Part shown: in pieces, positions 38,201 through 48,269 of the stretch
Layout: each line of letters starts with the position of its first letter
How positions within the stretch are numbered: the stretch's first letter is position 1
The notes under the pieces: generated by a model
Seen by the model: only the letters and a program-made list of their open reading frames with translations
Told to the model about the DNA's origin: nothing
The model's database searches: none
Position numbers and translations under genes: made by a program
Assembly (NCBI GenBank): GCA_036971475.1
Contig: JBAIZL010000003.1
Location: 47,496,842-47,560,841 of the forward strand
DNA length: 64,000 nucleotides
Reading direction: 5' to 3'
Source: Prosapia bicincta
Lineage: Eukaryota; Arthropoda; Insecta; Hemiptera; Cercopidae

Positions 38201-38326
38201 CACGGAAGTCAGACATCCGCCTCCTCACCGAGGACTTAAAACCTTCCCAGTTTGTCCTTCTCGGGTTCCTAAACCACACCACATGGGGAACCACTCCCCT
38301 CATTGTAGCAGTGATGATTCGGTGAG
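35260..38326 (-). mobile_element. 5'-truncated non-LTR retrotransposon (LINE, I/LOA/R1-like group with RNase H)
   Basis: The element lies on the minus strand. It starts at 38326 inside the C-terminal motif of the endonuclease domain: the codons upstream of the first ATG read HRIIT, the tail of the expected SDH motif. The rest of the endonuclease and any ORF1 are missing, as expected from incomplete target-primed reverse transcription. The coding region reaches 35392, and a short 3' region follows. No clear poly(A) is visible; AATAATAAAATT and AATAATAATTG around 35262-35290 may mark the 3' end. The 5' break abuts the first copy of the PLE-derived tandem array. Confidence 0.85.
35392..38303 (-). 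pseudogene. LINE ORF2 polyprotein: reverse transcriptase, RNase H, zinc knuckle; one frameshift
   Basis: A single frame of 956 codons runs from ATG at 38303 to 35433. Reverse transcriptase hallmarks are FLDVEGAFN (about residues 355-363), GCPQGGVLSPLLW (412-424) and YADDIAI (445-451). An RNase H domain follows, with FTDGS (D709), GEVLAI (E744), CSDSQAAL (D770) and GHSGWIGNERAD (H812, D822), so all catalytic acids are present. After about 35560 the annotated frame loses the family C-terminus. Shifting one base restores PVCKRCDEDQ and HVLCECPAL, a CCHC-type knuckle, with a stop at 35394-35392. One missing G in the TTGG-AAAA run at about 35557-35562 therefore explains the break. RNase H plus FLDVEGAFN suggests the LOA/I side of the LINE tree. 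Apart from this indel and the 5' truncation it is intact, so it is young. Confidence 0.85.
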
Positions 38327-38736
38327 TTTAATTTCACCCGAATATATTTTATTTGAGATGCACTAGAAGTAAATTTTAGTACTTTTTGTAAGTGCCTGAC
38401 CTAGTCTGCGCTGAAATCAAGTAGATCAGGGTCCTATTAGCATTGGTTAAATACAAATGAAAAAGGCGTATTACTAACTAATCGCTTCACGCAAGCAATC
38501 CCAATGTTGTGATATTATTGGCGTAGATGAAACAATGCAATCATATCAAAATAAACATTACAATTCGTCGTTCACAATATATTGACTAATTACTTTGATC
38601 TCATGAAATATTCCCGTAGGTCAAGGTAAAATAAATATACAAGTAGTGGAATATACTTGTAAAATGGAAAAAAGTACAGATTCATTCAAATAATTTTAAT
38701 ATTAAACCTTAGACAGTTTTTTGACATCATAGAAAC

Positions 38737-38912
38737 CGCTCCGCCCCGCTCCGCCCAGCTCCGCCCCGCTCCGCCCCGCTCCGCCCCGCTCCGCCCCGCT
38801 CCGCCCCGCTCCGCCCTCCCCGCCCCTCCCCGCCCCTCTCCGTCCCTCTCCGCCCTTCTCCGCCCCTATCCGCCCCTCTCCGCTCCCTCTCCACCCCCTC
38901 TCCGCCCTCGAC
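38737..38912 (+). repeat. C-rich (CCGCCCCTCTCCG-like) minisatellite tract, array copy 1
   Basis: About 175 bp are made almost only of C, T and G in CCGCCCCGCTCCG or CCGCCCCTCTCCG steps. The minus strand has regularly spaced G runs and is a candidate for G-quadruplex formation, and parts are near-homopyrimidine. Equivalent tracts lie at 40511-40677, 42276-42450, 44052-44226 and 45828-46002. Copy 1 has extra CCGCCCCGCT repeats and the others differ by one 10-bp step. The RGGEGRRG frames are artefacts. Confidence 0.9.
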
Positions 38913-39053
38913 CAAAAAATAACGATCGGCCATCAGGAACCAAATAGGTGAAGTAAAAAAGTACATTATTATAATACATATGTAATAAAAACTACAGCAA
39001 TAACAATAAATAAACTAAAAGTAATTAGATTAATACATCGTATTTGAAGAAAG

Positions 39054-39475
39054 CTATTTAAGTAAAGTATATAATGGTGAGTTAGGAATAGGTCCTTTAT
39101 CTGCATTCATTGATTTACAATTTGATTTGACTATAAAAACACTTTCATAACTATTAAGTAAGTTTTTTGAGTTTATACATTTAGCTAAATTAACATTTTT
39201 ATCTAAATCATGCTGATTACTAAGGTCATGTTCTGCTACACTTGATTTTTCAGGTCTATCATATTTAATATTGGCAAGATGTTCTTTATATCTAGCTACA
39301 ATTTTTCTTTTTGTTGACCTATTTACATCTCGATACAAGTAGTACAAATTATGTTATAAATACCTGATTTTTTCCAACATTGGAATTTTATCTTTCGCGT
39401 TACATAATAAATGCTTGAGTTTATTTTGAGATTTATAGGCTATCTTAACATTTACGTTTTTAAAAATAGAGTCTA
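39054..39475 (-). pseudogene. PLE C-terminal linker and GIY-YIG endonuclease (array copy 1)
   Basis: The minus strand reads VNVKIAYKSQNKLKHLL and NAKDKIPML. In one frame it then gives KSGIYNIICTTCIEM; in another it gives VARYKEHLANIKYDR, SSVAEHDLSNQHDL, LLNSYESVFIVK and NADKGPIPNSPLYTLLK. IAYKS.NKL, SGIYxI.C..C, RYKEHL, S.VAEH and GPIPNS.L are the ordered motifs of the Penelope GIY-YIG nuclease region. The YIG half is damaged and a stop or frameshift separates the two parts. The tail frame of 97 codons is open in copies 1 and 2 (39347-39054 and 41112-40819). Confidence 0.75.
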
Positions 39476-40818
39476 AAAATAGTGAATTGAAAAAGTACAA
39501 TTTACAGCTCAAACTAGCAAAGGATTTCTTTTCAATATTTGTATTGTAATATATTTTACCACTGTGCTCTTGATATTGTGCACCTGAATTAATTAGGTTG
39601 AAGGTAAATTGTGTGTATTACTCTTTGACTCTTACTTTTATAATGTAAGGGTATCGAACTAAAATTGGCTTATGTTGTTTAAATATTAGGAAAAATAAAA
39701 ACCTTAGTCATCATGAAATGCGAGTTACATTTACATTTTATGTTTCTATTGAAACATGACAAATCACAACCTTCTAGTACTGTCGAATAATATGGGTATA
39801 AATGGGTAAAACTGCAGTGTAAAGTTTCCGAAATGCTTGTAACTAAACAACTGCTGTAGCTATGTGTCTGACGTTGCATTTATGGGATATCCTTCAACGT
39901 GTATTTTACGTCATATACCCTTCGCAATTTCAAGACGAAAAAAAGTATCTATGATCAATATTGTTACATGTGAATATATTACATGTCTGAATTATCTATT
40001 TCTATCTATATATTGCAATAAAACTTGCTTTGGTAAAATGAATTTCATCACAATTGTATGAGGTACTAAAATTTATTACCATGTAACATTTTTTATTTTG
40101 AGTTTAATTTCACCCGAATATATTTTATTTGAGATGCACTAGAAGTAAATTCTAGTACTTTTTGTAAGTGCCTGACCTAGTCTGCGCTGAAATCAAGTAG
40201 ATCAGGGTCTAATTAGCATTGGTTAAATACAAATGAAAAAGGCGTATTACTAACTAATCGCTTCACGCAAGCAATCCCAATGTTGTGATATTATTGGCGT
40301 AGATGAAACAATGCAATCATATCAAAATAAACATTACAATTCGTCGTTCACAATATATTGACTAATTACTTTGATCTCATGAAATATTCCCGTAGGTCAA
40401 GGTAAAATAAATATACAAGTAGTGGAATATACTTGTAAAATGGAAAAAAGTACAGATTCATTCAAATAATTTTAATATTAAACCTTAGACAGTTTTTTGA
40501 CATCATAGAAACCGCTCCGCCCCTCTCCGCCCTCCCCGCCCCTTCCCGTCCCTCTCCGTCCCTCTCCGTCCCTCTCCGCCCCTCTCCGCTCCTCTCCGCC
40601 CTTTACCGCCCCTCTCCGCCCCTTTCCGCCCCTCTTCACCCCTATCCGCCCCTCTCCGCCCCCTCTCCGCCCTCGACCAAAAAATAACGATCGGAAATCA
40701 GGAACCAAATAGGTGAAGTCAAAAAGTACATTATTATAATACATATGTAATAAAAACTACAGCAATAACAATAAATAAACTAAAAGTAATTAGATTAATA
40801 CATCGTATTTGAAGAAAG

Positions 40819-41240
40819 CTATTTAAGTAAAGTATATAATGGTGAGTTAGGAATAGGTCCTTTATCTGCATTCATTAATTTACAATTTGATTTGACTATA
40901 AAAACACTTTCATAACTATTAAGTAAGTTTTTTGAGTTTATACATTTAGCTAAATTAACATTTTTATCTAAATCATGCTGATTACTAAGGTCATGTTCTG
41001 CTACACTTGATTTTTCAGGTCTATCATATTTAATATTGGCAAGATGTTCTTTATATCTAGCTACAATTTTTCTTTTTGTTGACCTATTTACATCTCGATA
41101 CAAGTAGTACAAATTATGTTATAAATACCTGATTTTTTCCAACATTGGAATTTTATCTTTCGCGTTACATAATAAATGCTTGAGTTTATTTTGAGATTTA
41201 TAGGCTATCTTAACATTTACGTTTTTAAAAATAGAGTCTA
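40819..41240 (-). pseudogene. PLE GIY-YIG relic (array copy 2)
   Basis: Same structure as copy 1. The 97-codon tail frame is intact, with one substitution (NCKLMNADKG for NCKSMNADKG). Confidence 0.75.
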
Positions 41241-42583
41241 AAAATAGTGAATTGAAAAAGTACAATTTACAGCTCAAACTAGCAAAGGATTTCTTTTCAA
41301 TATTTGTATTGTAATATATTTTACCACTGTGCTCTTGATATTGTGCACCTGAATTAATTAGGTTGAAGGTAAATTGTGTGTATTACTCTTTGACTCTTAC
41401 TTTTATAATGTAAGGGTATCGAACTAAAATTGGCTTATGTTGTTTAAATATTAGGAAAAATAAAAACCTTAGTCATCATGAAATGCGAGTTACATTTACA
41501 TTTTATGTTTCTATTGAAACATGACAAATCACAACCTTCTAGTACTGTCGAATAATATGGGTATAAATGGGTAAAACTGCAGTGTAAAGTTTCCGAAATG
41601 CTTGTAACTAAACAACTGCTGTAGCTATGTGTCTGACGTTGCATTTATGGGATATCCTTCAACGTGTATTTTACGTCATATACCCTTCGCAATTTCAAGA
41701 CGAAAAAAAGTATCTATGATCAATATTGTTACATGTGAATATATTACATGTCTGAATTATCTATTTCTATCTATATATTGCAATAAAACTTGCTTTGGTA
41801 AAATGAATTTCATCACAATTGTATGAGGTACTAAAATTTATTACCATGTAACATTTTTTATTTTGAGTTTAATTTCACCCGAATATATTTTATTTGAGAT
41901 GCACTAGAAGTAAATTCTAGTACTTTTTGTAAGTGCCTGACCTAGTCTGCGCTGAAATCAAGTAGATCAGGGTCTAATTAGCATTGGTTAAATACAAATG
42001 AAAAAGGCGTATTACTAACTAATCGCTTCACGCAAGCAATCCCAATGTTGTGATATTATTGGCGTAGATGAAACAATGCAATCATATCAAAATAAACATT
42101 ACAATTCGTCGTTCACAATATATTGACTAATTACTTTGATCTCATGAAATATTCCCGTAGGTCAAGGTAAAATAAATATACAAGTAGTGGAATATACTTG
42201 TAAAATGGAAAAAAGTACAGATTCATTCAAATAATTTTAATATTAAACCTTAGACAGTTTTTTGACATCATAGAAACCGCTCCGCCCCTCTCCGCCCTCC
42301 CCGCCCCTTCCCGTCCCTCTCCGTCCCTCTCCGTCCCTCTCCGCCCCTCTCCGCTCCTCTCCGCTCCTCTCCGCCCTTTACCGCCCCTCTCCGCCCCTTT
42401 CCGCCCCTCTTCACCCCTATCCGCCCCTCTCCGCCCCCTCTCCGCCCTCGACCAAAAAATAACGATCGGAAATCAGGAACCAAATAGGTGAAGTCAAAAA
42501 GTACATTATTATAATACATATGTAATAAAAACTACAGCAATAACAATAAATAAACTAAAAGTAATTAGATTAATACATCGTAT

Positions 42584-43015
42584 TTGAAGAAAGCTATTTA
42601 AGTAAAGTATATAATGGTGAGTTAGGAATAGGTCCTTTATCTGCATTCATTAATTTACAATTTGATTTGACTATAAAAACACTTTCATAACTATTAAGTA
42701 AGTTTTTTGAGTTTATACATTTAGCTAAATTAACATTTTTATCTAAATCATGCTGATTACTAAGGTCATGTTCTGCTACACTTGATTTTTCAGGTCTATC
42801 ATATTTAATATTGGCAAGATGTTCTTTATATCTAGCTACAATTTTTCTTTTTGTTTACCTATTTACATCTCGATACAAGTAGTACAAATTATGTTATAAA
42901 TACCTGATTTTTTCCAACATTGGAATTTTATCTTTCGCGTTACATAATAAATGCTTGAGTTTATTTTGAGATTTATAGGCTATCTTAACATTTACCTTTT
43001 TAAAAATAGAGTCTA
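42584..43015 (-). pseudogene. PLE GIY-YIG relic (array copy 3)
   Basis: Same region, but GTTGACC is GTTTACC on the plus strand (about 42854), which puts a stop into the frame after DVNR. This nonsense change is shared with copies 4 and 5 and so predates their duplication. Confidence 0.7.
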
Positions 43016-44359
43016 AAAATAGTGAATTGAAAAAGTACAATTTACAGCTCAAACTAGCAAAGGATTTCTTTTCAATATTTGTATTGTAATATATTTTACC
43101 ACTGTGCTCTTGATATTGTGCACCTGAATTAATTAGGTTGAAGGTAAATTGTGTGTATTACTCTTTGACTCTTACTTTTATAATGTAAGGGTATCGAACT
43201 AAAATTGGCTTATGTTGTTTAAATATTAGGAAAAATAAAAACCTTAGTCATCATGAAATGCGAGTTACATTTACATTTTATGTTTCTATTGAAACATGAC
43301 AAATCACAACCTTCTAGTACTGTCGAATAATATGGGTATAAATGGGTAAAACTGCAGTGTAAAGTTTCCGAAATGCTTGTAACTAAACAACTGCTGTAGC
43401 TATGTGTCTGACGTTGCATTTATGGGATATCCTTCAACGTGTATTTAAACGTCATATACCCTTCGCAATTTCAAGACGAAAAAAAGTATCTATGATCAAT
43501 ATTGTTACATGTGAATATATTACATGTCTGAATTATCTATTTCTATCTATATATTGCAATAAAACTTGCTTTTGTAAAATGAATTTCATCACAATTGTAT
43601 GAGGTACTAAAATTTATTACCATGTAACATTTTTTATTTTGAGTTTAATTTCACCCGAATATATTTTATTTGAGATGCACTAGAAGTAAATTCTAGTACT
43701 TTTTGTAAGTGCCTGACCTAGTCTGCGCTGAAATCAAGTAGATCAGGGTCTAATTAGCATTGGTTAAATACAAATGAAAAAGGCGTATTACTAACTAATC
43801 GCTTCACGCAAGCAATCCCAATGTTGTGATATTATTGGCGTAGATGAAACAATGCAATCATATCAAAATAAACATTACAATTCGTCGTTCACAATATATT
43901 GACTAATTACTTTGATCTCATGAAATATTCCCGTAGGTCAAGGTAAAATAAATATACAAGTAGTGGAATATACTTGTAAAATGGAAAAAAGTACAGATTC
44001 ATTCAAATAATTTTAATATTAAACCTTAGACAGTTTTTTGACATCATAGAAACCGCTCCGCCCCTCTCCGCCCTCCCCGCCCCTTCCCGTCCCTCTCCGT
44101 CCCTCTCCGTCCCTCTCCGCCCCTCTCCGCTCCTCTCCGCTCCTCTCCGCCCTTTACCGCCCCTCTCCGCCCCTTTCCGCCCCTCTTCACCCCTATCCGC
44201 CCCTCTCCGCCCCCTCTCCGCCCTCGACCAAAAAATAACGATCGGAAATCAGGAACCAAATAGGTGAAGTCAAAAAGTACATTATTATAATACATATGTA
44301 ATAAAAACTACAGCAATAACAATAAATAAACTAAAAGTAATTAGATTAATACATCGTAT

Positions 44360-44791
44360 TTGAAGAAAGCTATTTAAGTAAAGTATATAATGGTGAGTTA
44401 GGAATAGGTCCTTTATCTGCATTCATTAATTTACAATTTGATTTGACTATAAAAACACTTTCATAACTATTAAGTAAGTTTTTTGAGTTTATACATTTAG
44501 CTAAATTAACATTTTTATCTAAATCATGCTGATTACTAAGGTCATGTTCTGCTACACTTGATTTTTCAGGTCTATCATATTTAATATTGGCAAGATGTTC
44601 TTTATATCTAGCTACAATTTTTCTTTTTGTTTACCTATTTACATCTCGATACAAGTAGTACAAATTATGTTATAAATACCTGATTTTTTCCAACATTGGA
44701 ATTTTATCTTTCGCGTTACATAATAAATGCTTGAGTTTATTTTGAGATTTATAGGCTATCTTAACATTTACCTTTTTAAAAATAGAGTCTA
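44360..44791 (-). pseudogene. PLE GIY-YIG relic (array copy 4)
   Basis: Near-identical to copy 3, including the shared stop. Confidence 0.7.
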
Positions 44792-46135
44792 AAAATAGTG
44801 AATTGAAAAAGTACAATTTACAGCTCAAACTAGCAAAGGATTTCTTTTCAATATTTGTATTGTAATATATTTTACCACTGTGCTCTTGATATTGTGCACC
44901 TGAATTAATTAGGTTGAAGGTAAATTGTGTGTATTACTCTTTGACTCTTACTTTTATAATGTAAGGGTATCGAACTAAAATTGGCTTATGTTGTTTAAAT
45001 ATTAGGAAAAATAAAAACCTTAGTCATCATGAAATGCGAGTTACATTTACATTTTATGTTTCTATTGAAACATGACAAATCACAACCTTCTAGTACTGTC
45101 GAATAATATGGGTATAAATGGGTAAAACTGCAGTGTAAAGTTTCCGAAATGCTTGTAACTAAACAACTGCTGTAGCTATGTGTCTGACGTTGCATTTATG
45201 GGATATCCTTCAACGTGTATTTAAACGTCATATACCCTTCGCAATTTCAAGACGAAAAAAAGTATCTATGATCAATATTGTTACATGTGAATATATTACA
45301 TGTCTGAATTATCTATTTCTATCTATATATTGCAATAAAACTTGCTTTTGTAAAATGAATTTCATCACAATTGTATGAGGTACTAAAATTTATTACCATG
45401 TAACATTTTTTATTTTGAGTTTAATTTCACCCGAATATATTTTATTTGAGATGCACTAGAAGTAAATTCTAGTACTTTTTGTAAGTGCCTGACCTAGTCT
45501 GCGCTGAAATCAAGTAGATCAGGGTCTAATTAGCATTGGTTAAATACAAATGAAAAAGGCGTATTACTAACTAATCGCTTCACGCAAGCAATCCCAATGT
45601 TGTGATATTATTGGCGTAGATGAAACAATGCAATCATATCAAAATAAACATTACAATTCGTCGTTCACAATATATTGACTAATTACTTTGATCTCATGAA
45701 ATATTCCCGTAGGTCAAGGTAAAATAAATATACAAGTAGTGGAATATACTTGTAAAATGGAAAAAAGTACAGATTCATTCAAATAATTTTAATATTAAAC
45801 CTTAGACAGTTTTTTGACATCATAGAAACCGCTCCGCCCCTCTCCGCCCTCCCCGCCCCTTCCCGTCCCTCTCCGTCCCTCTCCGTCCCTCTCCGCCCCT
45901 CTCCGCTCCTCTCCGCTCCTCTCCGCCCTTTACCGCCCCTCTCCGCCCCTTTCCGCCCCTCTTCACCCCTATCCGCCCCTCTCCGCCCCCTCTCCGCCCT
46001 CGACCAAAAAATAACGATCGGAAATCAGGAACCAAATAGGTGAAGTCAAAAAGTACATTATTATAATACATATGTAATAAAAACTACAGCAATAACAATA
46101 AATAAACTAAAAGTAATTAGATTAATACATCGTAT

Positions 46136-46540
46136 TTGAAGAAAGCTATTTAAGTAAAGTATATAATGGTGAGTTAGGAATAGGTCCTTTATCTGCATTC
46201 ATTAATTTACAATTTGATTTGACTATAAAAACACTTTCATAACTATTAAGTAAGTTTTTTGAGTTTATACATTTAGCTAAATTAACATTTTTATCTAAAT
46301 CATGCTGATTACTAAGGTCATGTTCTGCTACACTTGATTTTTCAGGTCTATCATATTTAATATTGGCAAGATGTTCTTTATATCTAGCTACAATTTTTCT
46401 TTTTGTTTACCTATTTACATCTCGATACAAGTAGTACAAATTATGTTATAAATACCTGATTTTTTCCAACATTGGAATTTTATCTTTCGCGTTACATAAT
46501 AAATGCTTGAGTTTATTTTGAGATTTATAGGCTATCTTAT
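46136..46540 (-). pseudogene. PLE GIY-YIG relic (array copy 5, truncated)
   Basis: It matches copies 3 and 4 up to GGCTATCTTA (about 46539), where the array ends and a different PLE fragment begins. Confidence 0.7.
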
Positions 46541-46545
46541 AGGCT

Positions 46546-46640
46546 GTCTCAGTAAGTTTAACCAAATTAACAAAATTTAAATTTTGGATACTCATAAAAT
46601 AGTCTTAAAGTGATTAATTGAGTTTCACAGAATGTAAAGG
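46546..46640 (+). mobile_element. PLE 5' terminal fragment
   Basis: TGTCTCAGTAAGTTTAACC at 46546 matches 57288 almost exactly and similarity continues for about 80 bp. At 57288 the same sequence starts at the predicted hammerhead cleavage position of a PLE. Here nothing of the ribozyme precedes it. Confidence 0.6.
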
Positions 46641-47039
46641 ACTACAAAATTCAAAAATACAAATGTATGAAATGGAATTCAATTTATTAATAATATACAA
46701 AATAAACGACTATCAATAATTTGTAAATATATCTGTAGCTAAAATTATATAAAAAAACTGAATAGAAATATTCGAAAGTAAAGTTTGAAACTTTGTATAA
46801 AACTTTGAACTAAGACATTTAAAACTTTCACAATAGTTACCAAGAATAGCTGAAGTGAGACTCATATCTTATGAGTTTGTTATAATGATATGAATAGTGC
46901 AATTCAGTTAATATTCTTACAATACATAAAATACTATCAACACAATATATTTATTCTATATAAAGAATAGTTATAGATTTAAAGTGCTAATAAGTTGACT
47001 AGCTGTGGCAATAATGGCAGAACGAATGTGATTATACAA
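46641..47039. other. AT-rich interval
   Basis: No gene is recognised. Confidence 0.4.
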
Positions 47040-47130
47040 ATTACAGGAACTGTTTTAATGTATAATCTTCTTATATTATTAGCAATTTTCTCCCAAATAC
47101 TTTTTATATAAGGTAAAAATAAAAAAATAA
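47040..47130 (-). pseudogene. PLE linker relic joined to the minisatellite
   Basis: The minus strand reads IFLFLPYIKSIWEKIANNIR followed by RLYIKTV. LPYI, then (S/E)EKI, then a basic segment with IKT is the conserved linker between reverse transcriptase and GIY-YIG in PLEs. The frame is continuous with the 39-bp repeats on its N-terminal side. Confidence 0.45.
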
Positions 47131-47715
47131 TATCCTTGCAATTATTAGTAGTCAAATACCCAGAATTATTATCCTTGCAACTATTAGTAGTCAAATGCCC
47201 AGAATTATTATCCTTGCAACTACTAGTAGTCAAATGCCCAGAATTATTATCCTTGCAACTATTAGTAGTCAAATACCCAGAATTATTATCCTTGCAACTA
47301 TTAGTAGTCAAATACTCAGAATTATTACCCTTGCAACTATTAATAGTCAAATGCCCAGAATTATTATCCTTGCAACTATTAGTAGTCAAATGCCCAGAAT
47401 TATTATCCTTGCAACTATTAGTAGTCAAATGCCCAGAATTATTATCCTTGCAACTATTAGTAGTCAAAAGCCCAGAATTATTATCCTTGCAACTATTAGT
47501 AGTCAAATGCCCAGAATTATTATCCTTGCAACTATTAGTAGTCAAATACCCAGAATTATTATCCTTGCAACTATTAGTAGTCAAATACCCAGAATTATTA
47601 TCCTTGCAACTATTAGTAGTCAAATACCCAGAATTATTATCCTTGCAACTATTAGTAGTCAAATACCCAGAGTTATTATCCTTGCAACTATTAGTAGTCA
47701 AATACCCAGAATTAT
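47131..47715 (+). repeat. 39-bp minisatellite, about 15 copies
   Basis: The unit is CCAGAATTATTATCCTTGC then AACTATTAGTAGTCAAATAC, 39 bp, with few substitutions (ATGCC/ATACC). Because 39 is a multiple of three, the array is open in several frames. On the minus strand it encodes a 13-residue repeat LTTNSCKDNNSG(Y/H). The long frame there starts at TTG, so a protein is not supported. Confidence 0.95.
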
Positions 47716-48089
47716 TATTACCAATATTATATTTATAAGTATTCAGCCCTAGTTTAAAATAAACCCACTTTTTAATATTGAAACCCGAAATGTTGCAATA
47801 ATAAAATAAATATCTTTGACTCTATATTTAACCATGACTCTACATGTTTAACCATCAGGAAAAAAACATAATAAATCAACTGATTATTGAAAACCTTTCA
47901 AAAGCCTGCTAACAGCATAATAACAATTCTAGGAAAAATAGAGCTAAAATACAGATAATATTCTACAGTTGAGATAAAATGTTTTTAATATTCTACATTA
48001 TATTAGCCGGATCTGTAAATTAAACTAATCTTGTTTCTTACGAGACTAATATGTACTTTTAAAAACTTGAAATGAAAAAAAAATTCACC

Positions 48090-48238
48090 TGGTTGACAGA
48101 CTTAGTTTGCAATTGGTGGTGATGATTTAGGTGTTGGTGGTTCTGGTCGCTAATGCTGGTGGTTTATTAGATGGCAGCGGTCTTGATGAAAAGGAAGTAA
48201 GTATCTAAAAACAGGAATTTAAATATTTATTAAACAAT

Positions 48239-48269
<31 letters not shown>

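Larger units (their letters stand above)
38323..46540 (-). repeat. Head-to-tail array of 4.6 copies of a roughly 1.77-kb PLE-derived unit
   Basis: The phrase TGAGTTTAATTTCACCCG starts at 38323, 40099, 41864, 43640 and 45416, giving unit lengths 1776, 1765, 1776 and 1776 and a final partial unit ending near 46540. Unit two differs from unit three by about 10 bp in the C-rich tract and one base near 41672. Units three to five appear practically identical to each other. Each unit carries, on the minus strand, the C-terminal end of a Penelope-like element, then AT-rich sequence with a C-rich tract. Either PLE tandem (pLTR-type) insertion or simple segmental amplification could produce it. The near identity of units three to five favours recent amplification. 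Confidence 0.9.

Noticed and set aside
38727..46071. Arg/Gly/Glu-rich open frames on the minus strand
   Set aside because: Translations of the C-rich tract in each PLE array unit.
46979..47752. Open frames of 185-240 codons across the 39-bp array
   Set aside because: Period divisible by three keeps several frames open. The longest starts at TTG and ends in a PLE relic.
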